Of a stretch of 64,000 bases of DNA, positions 45,342-54,370 are shown piece after piece (position 1 is the first letter of the stretch; the number at the start of each line of letters is the position of its first letter). The DNA comes from Adineta ricciae (Eukaryota; Rotifera; Eurotatoria; Adinetida; Adinetidae): assembly GCA_905250025.1 (NCBI GenBank), contig CAJNOJ010000008.1, positions 806,001-870,000 on the forward strand, read 5' to 3'. The notes beneath the pieces were generated by a model. That model did no database searches. It was not told the DNA's origin and worked only from the letters and a program-made list of their open reading frames with translations. The position numbers and the translations under genes were made by a program.

Positions 45342-46315
45342 GGTAGACGAGAAAAATGTTTTTGTATTGAAGAGCGAGCATTTCATGTTGCTTTTTCTCT
45401 CTTCCTCCGACCCTTGTTTCTTTTTCTTTTATCTTTGAGAACAAGAAAAAAACAAAGATGAAGGTTTGTGATGCATGATTTCTGATCTATCGCCATACGG
45501 TTTCAAGCAAATTTAATCCGTCAAAAGCTGGGAGTCTGTTGCTTTGAAATTTTCGCTTCAGAGGTGCGTCGATCAACTCGAGCGTGAAGAACTTCGTATA
45601 TTGCCCCCTAAACACTCGAATTTCTTCTATTCGATGAATTTGAAAAGCAACCTCAAATTGATTCTAAACGAATATTTCTATTCATTATCTTTACGATGAT
45701 AATTAACATATTAATCCAAGTGTAGAATTCCTTCATTAAGAATTTATATCTCGACATGAATAGAAGAAAAAACATCGCACTTGAATATATCCATTTCTCA
45801 AGGACGTGCCATGATTAACAATACAATCTTGGCAATTTGAATTTAGCCGATTACCTTCAATCCGCATTTGTTTGATAAATCAGACTAAAAGGTCAAAATA
45901 ATCACTCTATCCGCAGATTATTCTTCATTAAATATTCATATGCAATCAACTTTGACAAAATACAATTTTTTCCTCAATTAGCTGTTCGATGTAAAGGACG
46001 AAAACACGATGAATCGTTTCGGAGCTATATTTATCCTATTCATCGAAATATGAATAGCATTGTTCTTGCATATTTAGCGTTTTTTTTTCTTGAAGAATTT
46101 CGCAAGATCTTCTGATAGAATCACATAGGAATCTGAATACGCAATGCTTCGATGTCAAGTTAAAATTAGATATCGACTGCAGCTGGTACAACGCTGATTG
46201 ACAAGTGTTGTATTGATAGAAAGCTAACTTGCAAACATCTGTAGTCACGTTTAAATTAGTCGTGGTGTCGACCGAATGAAATAATTCTGAAGAGAAAACG
46301 TTTATTTATTCAAAT
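45342..46315. other. spacer between protoglobins 3 and 4
   Basis: 0.97 kb with no supported gene. A minus-strand AATAAA near 46303 fits the end of paralogue 4. Confidence 0.5.
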
Positions 46316-46969
46316 CTATTCTGATTTAAAGAAACATTTTCGTTGACTCTTCGACGACGACACTAAATGGGTATCTTGCCGCATTGTTATGCCATAATGC
46401 ATAGTAAAGAAGTCGTTCTGAATCCGAAAAACTTTACTGATCGCTCGGATGCCTAAACGTTTCTTCGCGTCATCGAGATATGCTTCGTTCCATATAATAT
46501 CGATTAACAAGTGTTCTAAGTAGCCAAATAACATGTTTACATGAATATAATCCACATTCGTCGAGACTGTATGGTCGGATTCTGTATGGATCTCTCCGAT
46601 CTGAGATAGATATTGAAGGAAGATATCATTCCATTCAGTTTGAACGAATATCTTCTTTAAATACATACTCAACATGTCTTTACGGAAATCGGTTTGGATA
46701 GACGAGACAGTTGTGCTGGTGTCGAGTTCATTGGATGAGAAGCTTTCGAAATCGTCGTTACGAAGAAGAAAATACTTTTTAATAACATCATACGAGTACA
46801 GTTTATCATAGATCTTTTCAGTGATGAATTTTATATGAGCAAAAATGGTCGGTGCCAATGAATTGAGTACGAGAATATCGTCTTTGGTAAAGTTGAGAAA
46901 CTTCGCGAGGTATTCAAATCGGTAACGAAGATCATGCGTAAGCCGAGCTCGATCGATATGGGCATCCAT
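46316..46969 (-). CDS. protoglobin paralogue 4
   Basis: Single-exon, 217 residues, more divergent. A helix RYRFEYLAKFLNFTKDDI; B helix KIYDKLYSYDVIKKYF with Tyr kept and FDIT changed to YDVI; FRKDMLSMYLKKIF; SQIGEIHT with proximal His but acidic and charged flanks (ESDH) in place of NQAG; NVDYIHVNMLFGYLEHLLID; FRIQNDFFTMHYG, where the usual Trp is Arg. These changes could alter ligand affinity or redox behaviour. The tail is QRKCFFKSE: one Cys preceded by basic residues, followed by a four-residue extension after CFF. Confidence 0.82.
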   Translation of the reverse strand: MDAHIDRARLTHDLRYRFEYLAKFLNFTKDDILVLNSLAPTIFAHIKFITEKIYDKLYSYDVIKKYFLLRNDDFESFSSNELDTSTTVSSIQTDFRKDMLSMYLKKIFVQTEWNDIFLQYLSQIGEIHTESDHTVSTNVDYIHVNMLFGYLEHLLIDIIWNEAYLDDAKKRLGIRAISKVFRIQNDFFTMHYGITMRQDTHLVSSSKSQRKCFFKSE

Positions 46970-48960
46970 GGTCTGAAAGAAAGAAAAACGGAGAAGAAAA
47001 GAAACTTGTTTTATATCTTAAAGTGTTTTCTCGCTCATAGAATTCTATAAAGTACCGTTCGACTAGACGTAATTGACAATTTCCTTTAAATTACGGAACG
47101 GTTAATGCACACTTTGAAACGCACATGATTAGCAAACTCTCATCGAAATTAATTAATAATTTTCATTGGAATCTGTTGTTTTATGCAAACTAACAATCAT
47201 ATTACATTCTATTCATAATAGATGCGCTATTCGATGAAGCACGACATGAACGAACGGTGATTTGCTAAACAACAAGCGAACTTTAGCCGATACGATTGAG
47301 AGAGGAACTTTGACAAAGAGATATAATGTTCCTGTCTTAATATGTAATAGAAAAGAAAGTTGTATTCAAAAATTTATTAGGATCTTCTCGCGATACACGA
47401 GTCTAATAGAATATTAATAGTCAAATAAAGTGTATTTGTAATAACATGGAAAATGTTTGTATTTCTTTTGGCAATAGACAGACGATGTGTGCAGCAAACA
47501 GGCACGTTTTTCTTCTTCAATTTCTAATATGAATACGTCATAGTAAGTCTTCTCGTCGTGTATTGACTTTAATCCGACTTATGAGATTAGAATCTTTTTT
47601 TTCATTGATATAAAATTCCAAAAAAAGATTTGATCTTCATATCGTTTGCTATTTGCGCTATTCAATACGTGAATATTCAATGAGAATTTGTTTTCCTTTA
47701 TTCGATACGATATCTCTGCTACTTCTTATTTGCTTCAATACGCCAACGCTACCAAATTGCGATGATCTCTTGTCGAAGATGGCACGTTTCATTACTTCGT
47801 AAGTTACTTTGACAAATTCTCTAATGGATGATGAAATATTTAGGTGACTTAATCACGTACGAAAAGTGCGAATGACAATATGGTATCCGAGTAATTAATT
47901 GAATAGCTGCTATTAATAACGATAATTATTTTCATACAAAACGAAATATTCATCTTTCAGTGCTAATTATAAATAGACAGATTATATTTCCGCTTTATTG
48001 GTGTTACACAGTAAATAATTATTAGCTAAGCATTCATTGCCTCGATTGTAAACGGTTCATGTGTACACGAGCATACTAATTCAGTGTTGTTGTTTTGACA
48101 TATAAAGATATATTTAACTAATTCTAATCGTTTAGAATGTCGAATAGATGAGATTCATCTATTCTTCCTACGGAATTTATACATAAAAACGCAATTGCAA
48201 TTAGGAATTTGCTATTCAAACTAGGAACTTTATCAGAAAAGATTATTTTGGATCTACAGATCAAATTAGGTTAATACTTGAATGCTCATGACATCTTTAA
48301 GTGCATAATTATGCACTAGTCGTATAATCACGATCATACTTACTCGAGATTATTGTGTATGATGTTGGTAAACCTCGTCGATAGCACATCTAAGTCAATC
48401 TTCTAATTACATTTGCATCTAGAAAATCTCTTTGTTCTTGCATACTACTCGTGAATAATGAATGGACACATAACAGAAAGTATTACCAGATAGCAAGTTC
48501 TTAGAATGACTAATTGGCTTTGTTAAGACAATCGAATACAATTAAAACATACTCGTGTAGAACGCAGAATGTTCCTTGATAGGTTTCATTTGCATAAATA
48601 TCTTGATTGTGTCTGTTAGATATAAATGTACTTTTTTTGTTTCATCTATCAATGCTGCTATGTACTTCGGAAATAGAAAGGATAAACCACTCTGCACGGC
48701 AAAACATGCAATCTAGACAATGGTTGGAAATCAGAGGAATAGTCTTGTAAACTTGATAAAAGAAACTGTGCGAGTTGAAATTTTCTGTAAACATTCGATT
48801 TGGCAATTGAAGAGCGACTGGCAGTACCAGAATAGATCTTTTCAGGTAACTGTGATGAATTACTGCGATACTTGTGCATGAGAACTACATCATTTAGAGA
48901 GCATCTTTTTCTCTGCAAATAAATATTGTTTCACAGAAGGTGTCACAGTTATTTCGTTTT
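46970..48960. other. long gene-poor spacer
   Basis: 2 kb AT-rich sequence. A minus-strand open frame at 48658-48918 has no recognisable domain. No tRNA or repeat element seen. Confidence 0.5.
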
Positions 48961-49444
48961 CAAACCACACACTCAAGCAAGCAAATGTCTAGATTAACGT
49001 CTGACAACATCATTGCATTTACGGATAATGACGAGTGTATTGAATATGTGTTTGGCTTTCCCGACAATATAAAGCTGTGTCTGATCATTTCGGGATTATT
49101 ATTTATTCAACATCGTGTGCCTTCCATATGTGATATTTCTCAACTGGATTTGATCATTACCTTTTCTGATACAGTTTTGTAATGCTTAGTAAAAGATTAA
49201 ATCAACTAAATCTATCTTTCGTATGCACGCAAATTTTCAAAGGATGAGAAAGAAGCCGATAATGTCGAGCATTTGTTGCAAAACTATCATAAAAGCACGC
49301 CGATATACTGGCATTTAACAGAAAGTGTTTTGCGAGACACCATTATACGAATGGGCTCTTCTATGGATGATCTATGTAGACAAATTGAACAACCACATAA
49401 GGAGAAGTATGCTGATCAATTACGTCAAATGAAGTACAGGTGAT
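48961..49444 (+). pseudogene. decayed fragment of a bdelloid ART-domain family gene
   Basis: Two coding-like blocks in different frames. Block 1 (about 48961-49181) reads NIIAFTDNDECIEYVF, LCLIISGLLFIQHRVP and DISQLDLIITFSDT. Block 2 (about 49229-49444) reads HLLQNYHKSTPIYWHLTESV and MGSSMDDLCRQIEQ, then a stop. From memory these match two neighbouring modules found upstream of the ADP-ribosyltransferase domain in a large bdelloid protein family, where the first ends in a beta-strand region and the second has a K-x-TP-I-x-W motif. The roughly 80-100 residues that normally join them, and the whole catalytic part, are missing. Stops and the frame change mark it as non-functional. The family assignment needs a search. 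Confidence 0.48.
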
Positions 49445-50376
49445 TGCTCTTTAATATTATCTGTTTATCTACAACTAAAGATCGCCACTTGTCTCATTTC
49501 TATGCCGAAATTAGTACGAGTAATTCTACTTTGGTTGGAATTCTAATTATTTGTTATTATAAGTTTGTTTCTACGCAATGAAGCACACCATCACGCCCAA
49601 GTATTACTAACTAGACGATTATTTAAAAGCTCTTGCAAATCAACAGAAATCATTCCTTGAGAATCATTCAAACCTAACTATATCTTGCATGACGCCCATG
49701 GTTGAGTATCCAAAGGAAACTGTTAGAATGGAAAACAAAATTAGCATATCTAGCCCAAAATATAGACAAATCGTAACAATTATCAATGAAACTACTAGTG
49801 TGTTGCTTCTGATATGCATTTTCAAAACGATCTCTATAGTTTCTATTGCGCACTTATACTGAAAAGAACCGTAAAAGTACAATAATTAAGAGGATGTCAA
49901 AAAATAAGCAGCAAAACTTTCATAATTACGCTCTGTTGCAGATTACTTTTCTTCTCAATAGAAAATAATGTGTAGGAAGTTCTGCTGTTTACACGAGAGC
50001 AATATACGCAGAAAGCTGCACGATCCTGATATTACACTTTTGATTATATGACTTTGTGAGCAATGAAGACAAAGTGATATAAAGTATGCAATCATCGAAC
50101 TGTAGAACTAGTGTGTTGAGATGCATAGGAAGTAAAAACAAAGAGCTGGCATTTTTTACGCTTGTTATTAAGTTTTTCTAAATGAATTTGTAAGCCAACG
50201 TGCTTCCTACATCTTCGAACTAATTGCATTTCCTGTTCGATGCAATGTCTATTATGCGCATGTTTAGTAAAACGAATCCTTAGAGAATATGAAGAATATT
50301 TCCATGACAGCTGAGTTTATTCGAAATTCATCGAAATGATCGGTACAACAAAAATTTCTTTCAAATTCAATTCAAT
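49445..50376. other. spacer before protoglobin 5
   Basis: 0.9 kb, no supported gene; it could hold further unrecognisable remains of the decayed ART-family copy. Minus-strand AATAAA near 50318 fits paralogue 5. Confidence 0.45.
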
Positions 50377-51024
50377 TCATCTAAAGAAACATTTGGTTAG
50401 TCTAACTATCGGTATGTTCGCGCAAGACGTTTCTTTATTCCATGTTGCACCATAATGCATTGTCAAGAAATCATTTTGTATGCAAATGAATTTACTAATT
50501 GCTTCCATTGCTTCTTGTTTCTTTCTTTGATCTAAACTTTCAGCATTCCAAATAACTTCCATTAGTAATTGCTCCAAATAGCAAAACAGTGCATTCATAT
50601 ACATATAATCGACGTTAATCGCAGCCGAGCCGCCTTTGGGTGTATGCATTTGTCCTACACGTGACAGATATTCGATGAACGAATCGTCCCATTGACCTTG
50701 TGTCAGAATTCGCTTTAAGTAGACACTGAACATATCTTTCCGATATTCTGTTTGCACGAAATCCAATGTTATCCCAACTTCTCGATTGACTGGAAAGCTT
50801 TCGAAGCCATCGTTACGCAAATGGAAAAAGCGTTTTGTCACATCGAACGAATATAATTTCTTGTAAAGTCTTTCGACCAACGCAGGTAACAGTGGAAAGA
50901 TGATTGGCGCCAATGTGTTTAACATATTAACATCATTTTGATCGAAATTGATAAACTTAGAGAGAAAATCGAACCGATAACGCAGATCGTTCTGCATTCG
51001 AAACTTATCGATATGTTCAACCAT
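50377..51024 (-). CDS. protoglobin paralogue 5
   Basis: Single-exon, 215 residues. A helix RYRFDFLSKFINFDQNDV; B helix RLYKKLYSFDVTKRFF with Tyr kept; YRKDMFSVYLKRIL; SRVGQMHTPKGGSAAINV with proximal His; YMYMNALFCYLEQLLMEV in place of the usual YIHINALLGYLEHLLID, so this copy has Met/Tyr instead of Ile/His in the G helix; FICIQNDFLTMHYG, where the usual Trp is Cys. The tail VRLTKCFFR places Cys at position -4, preceded by basic residues. Of the six it is among the most changed in the haem-pocket helices. Confidence 0.83.
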   Translation of the reverse strand: MVEHIDKFRMQNDLRYRFDFLSKFINFDQNDVNMLNTLAPIIFPLLPALVERLYKKLYSFDVTKRFFHLRNDGFESFPVNREVGITLDFVQTEYRKDMFSVYLKRILTQGQWDDSFIEYLSRVGQMHTPKGGSAAINVDYMYMNALFCYLEQLLMEVIWNAESLDQRKKQEAMEAISKFICIQNDFLTMHYGATWNKETSCANIPIVRLTKCFFR

Positions 51025-51558
51025 GTTGCCGGAGAAATAAGGAGTGCCATGGAATTCCCCTTTCTCGTCATCTTAATATACTCTGTAAGACAATCAGGTA
51101 AAATGTGAATTCATTCGTAAAAAAACAAACTTGATTAAGCTTTTGAGCGAGAAAACTTAAGACGCTTTTCCAGATATTTCCTTCAGACATGTTCAAAGTT
51201 CAGCATGATATGCATATAAATAACAGTTTAATGACAACGATGTTCGTCAACAAGCTTCTAAATAATTACTATCGAACCTTCTCCTGTCATTAGACACGAA
51301 GTATTAATTATAATTTCTATTCATATGATCACATCAAGTCTTGTGATATGAACCTAACCTGCTGATCAAAAGTTACAATGAATAATTCAAGGTGATAATC
51401 AGCTATGTTGTTTTCTTTTTCCGTCTTTTAAATTATAGATAACAGATTATAGAGAAGCTTTTATCTCTGATCAAATCAAGGTCGCGAACATGTACTTTGA
51501 ACAGAAAAGACATTTTCTATTTATTTCTATACGCATCTACATATTTGAAAACAAACTT
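51025..51558. other. spacer between protoglobins 5 and 6
   Basis: The shortest spacer of the array, 0.5 kb. No gene supported. Confidence 0.5.
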
Positions 51559-52125
51559 TTATTCATAGTGACTTCTCATAAAATCATTTTGAATCGAGAA
51601 AAACTTTATAATTGCCTGAATTCCATTCTGTTTCAAATTTTGATCGACATTTTCCGACTTGCATAACTTGTCTATGAGAATACTTTGAAGAAATCCACAC
51701 AGAGCATTGATATGAATAAAATCGACATGAATCAACGGTGAGCCACTGTTGAATGTATGGATTTTGCCAATATAAGACAAATATTCCAGAAACGAATCGT
51801 CCCATTCCTTTTGGGTAAGAATACAATGTAAATACTTACTCAACATATTCTTGCGAAACTCGATGGCGTCGGAATAGAAATTGGAATCGTTAGGATGACT
51901 ATCCGAACAGCAGTGACGTAGAAGAAGATACTGTTTGGTAATATCGAATGAGAATAATTTGCGGTAGACAGTATCGACAATGACGGAAGTTAAAGGAAGG
52001 ATAATTTTGGAGATTTCGTTGAGAATAACAATGTCATCGTGGGTAAAATGAAGAAATCTCGATAAGTAATTAAAACGATAACGAATGTCAGTTAATAAAC
52101 GTGTTTTATCAATGTGTTCAGTCAT
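51559..52125 (-). CDS. protoglobin paralogue 6 (short, no Cys tail)
   Basis: Single-exon, 188 residues from the Met aligned with the other copies; an earlier in-frame start at 52236 would add 37 unmatched residues. A helix RYRFNYLSRFLHFTHDDI; B helix VYRKLFSFDITKQYL; a shortened and Cys-containing CD loop (RHCCSDSHPNDS); FRKNMLSKYLHCIL; SYIGKIHTFNSG with proximal His; FIHINALCGFLQSILID; FSIQNDFMRSHYE then stop. The stop codon TAA overlaps an AATAAA poly(A) signal, and the C-terminal tail of the other copies is absent. It keeps an open frame and haem ligand, so it may still be a functional globin. Confidence 0.8.
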   Translation of the reverse strand: MTEHIDKTRLLTDIRYRFNYLSRFLHFTHDDIVILNEISKIILPLTSVIVDTVYRKLFSFDITKQYLLLRHCCSDSHPNDSNFYSDAIEFRKNMLSKYLHCILTQKEWDDSFLEYLSYIGKIHTFNSGSPLIHVDFIHINALCGFLQSILIDKLCKSENVDQNLKQNGIQAIIKFFSIQNDFMRSHYE

Positions 52126-52641
52126 GATTGAGGAGAAAAAAAGAGAGTCTAGTAGAAGAACAACATTGTAATTTCTTTTATGTTTGTTAGCGGCTACCCG
52201 AACTTTAATAACATTTGTCAGTAACAATTTGCTCATTCGATTTGGAGTACATAGCTTGCGGCTGATATTTTATTATGATGGAAAGCGTGTGAAGCTCCAT
52301 CGAAGGAAATAGATGAAGGAAAAACAGTGCTTATCTACATAAGAATAGACGGAGAAAAACTATTCGATGTACACAATGACGACTTAGTTGGATATTTCCG
52401 GTATTTTTTTCTTGCAGAGATAATTGTGTAAACTTGAGTTGGAAGAAAAATGACTACCCTGGATTTGAGTAATAAGTCTTATTTAAGATAAGTCGTTATT
52501 TCAGTAGAGAAAAAAAAGCTTCGTGACAACACTATATTAGTTTTTTTTTCTTTTGCGAATCATGACTTGATTTAGTCAAGCGTGACAGGTTTTTTTCGAA
52601 AATATGTGTGTCGATCGATCAAAATATCGTATTCAACGAGT
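52126..52641. other. intergenic between divergent genes
   Basis: 0.5 kb between protoglobin 6 and the kinase gene. The kinase frame is open for 60 nt before its first ATG but only through a GTG. No other gene. Confidence 0.5.
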
Positions 52642-54204
52642 ATGGCAAGTAGTCGGAGTGAAATATCCGAGTGTTTATACAATGTCGATCTTTGGGATAA
52701 ACTTGACATTCATCTTGGTTCTTATGTCAAGTCTCCATTACAACTGCGTTACGTCAGCTCGAAGACAGCGGTTATAGGTCGAGCATTACGTCATGCTGTT
52801 GTTGACTTACTTGGCAATGTCATAAATAACACGCGACAACATGTTGAAAACGAAACAACGGTTATTGGTACCGAACATCGAGTCTGTCATTCTCGATGTT
52901 ATACATTGAAAATTCGAGATGATGAAAATCTGTACGCTGGTGCTGATGAAAACTGCGATGACGATGATGAACTCAAAGTTGAAATAAGTTCTCTAGCACC
53001 AAATGTCTTTTCTCAGTTACGTGAAGATATTGGCATACCAAATGATGACTTCCGTCGATCGTTTTCTGATCATCATTTGAAAGATTTCACCAATCCAGGG
53101 AAAAGCGGTTCGCTAATGTATAAAACATTCGATGATTTGTTTCTTTTGAAAACTCTACGCGATTACGAAGCACGATTGTTAATGCAGATTCTCTCCGGTT
53201 ATCATTTTCAATTGACCAGTCGTCCAACGATATTCAATCGCTACGTTGGCTTGTATCGTTTGAACATCGAAACGTCATTTTCATCAATCGAACTTTATGT
53301 CACGATCATGGCAAACGCATTTACGCCATCACTGAAAATCAATGAAATATTCGATTTGAAAGGCTCGAAGATTAAACGAAGATTAGCCGGAGATTTATCT
53401 GTCGAGAAACTATGCAAATTGAAAGATATGGATTTTATGGATTTGTATCCGGCAGGCATCCGCATTCCAACGAATGTTTACGAAAAACTAAAACTTGTCG
53501 TTGCTAATGATGCGAAAGTCTTGAAAAAGTTGAATATCACCGACTTTTCCCTAGTTCTTGGAATCAGACATATAGATATGTCGGAAACTCAAATGATCGA
53601 ACGACGGCCTACATCAGGTGTTGCCGCCCTTCTTCGAATGAGTACAAGTCTGGCATTGATGCACGTGGCGAAACCAGCGTCGACTTCTGCATCGTCAAAA
53701 TCAACTGATAGTCTAGCCGAACAGTCAACATCATACTTAAAACCACTGGCAATGCTCGATGCTTGCATTGATACAAATTTATATTACAACAACGATTCTG
53801 TAGCGTATGCAAGCTTACCAATTCCGGGAATAATCAATAAAAGCAACCAACGCGTGTATATTTATTTGGCATTTGTGGATATGCTTCAAACATTTGATAA
53901 TTTTAAACTGATTGATCAAACTTTTCGACGAATAACAGATCCCAATCGACATTTGGAATATTCAGTCATCGAACCTGACGATTACGAAAAACGAATCAAT
54001 CAATTCTTATTCGAACATGTTTTTATCGATGCGAAAGATGATTTTCCATGGGCAATAACAGATGTCAGTAAACCAGTTGCAAAAATCAACAATACTGAAA
54101 CATGTGGAAACCGAACATTCACTGAACAACAGAACTTCACAAAAAGACGTTCACATTCCACCGAACATGAAAACTCGAGTTCTGTTTTAGAATTTCGACT
54201 TTGA
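52642..54204 (+). CDS. divergent phosphatidylinositol-4-phosphate 5-kinase-like protein
   Basis: Single-exon gene, 520 residues, of the PIP kinase superfamily, which makes PI(4,5)P2. Motifs: RRSFSDHHLKDFTNPGKSGS (glycine-rich loop), DLFLLKTL with the ATP-binding Lys, ARLLMQILSGYHFQL, RYVGLYRL, FDLKGSKIKRRL (the DLKGS signature), NITDFSLVLGI (MDYSLL-type motif, with MDYS changed to TDFS) and YIYLAFVDMLQTFDNFKLID (IIDILQSY-type, catalytic Asp kept). So the core residues are present but several motifs are altered, and the activation loop near the C-terminus is poorly conserved. The insert between the two last motifs is long and Ser-rich. Lack of introns suggests a retrocopy or unusual origin. 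Substrate preference uncertain. Confidence 0.8.
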   Translation: MASSRSEISECLYNVDLWDKLDIHLGSYVKSPLQLRYVSSKTAVIGRALRHAVVDLLGNVINNTRQHVENETTVIGTEHRVCHSRCYTLKIRDDENLYAGADENCDDDDELKVEISSLAPNVFSQLREDIGIPNDDFRRSFSDHHLKDFTNPGKSGSLMYKTFDDLFLLKTLRDYEARLLMQILSGYHFQLTSRPTIFNRYVGLYRLNIETSFSSIELYVTIMANAFTPSLKINEIFDLKGSKIKRRLAGDLSVEKLCKLKDMDFMDLYPAGIRIPTNVYEKLKLVVANDAKVLKKLNITDFSLVLGIRHIDMSETQMIERRPTSGVAALLRMSTSLALMHVAKPASTSASSKSTDSLAEQSTSYLKPLAMLDACIDTNLYYNNDSVAYASLPIPGIINKSNQRVYIYLAFVDMLQTFDNFKLIDQTFRRITDPNRHLEYSVIEPDDYEKRINQFLFEHVFIDAKDDFPWAITDVSKPVAKINNTETCGNRTFTEQQNFTKRRSHSTEHENSSSVLEFRL

Positions 54205-54370
54205 TAAAGATTTTGTCCTTCAATAAAGGTGATTATGGCAGTATATATTATTTATGAGAAAACAGCAAATAAGAAAAGAGATTTCCAAATCTAGAGCATA
54301 TGAGTATTGAGGAAGAAGCCCGCTAGCAACAGCTACATCACAGATAAGAAAAATAACAAAGGAGATTATT

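Noticed and set aside
48658..48918. 86-residue minus-strand frame
   Set aside because: Adjacent to the decayed ART-family copy but unlike it; looks random.
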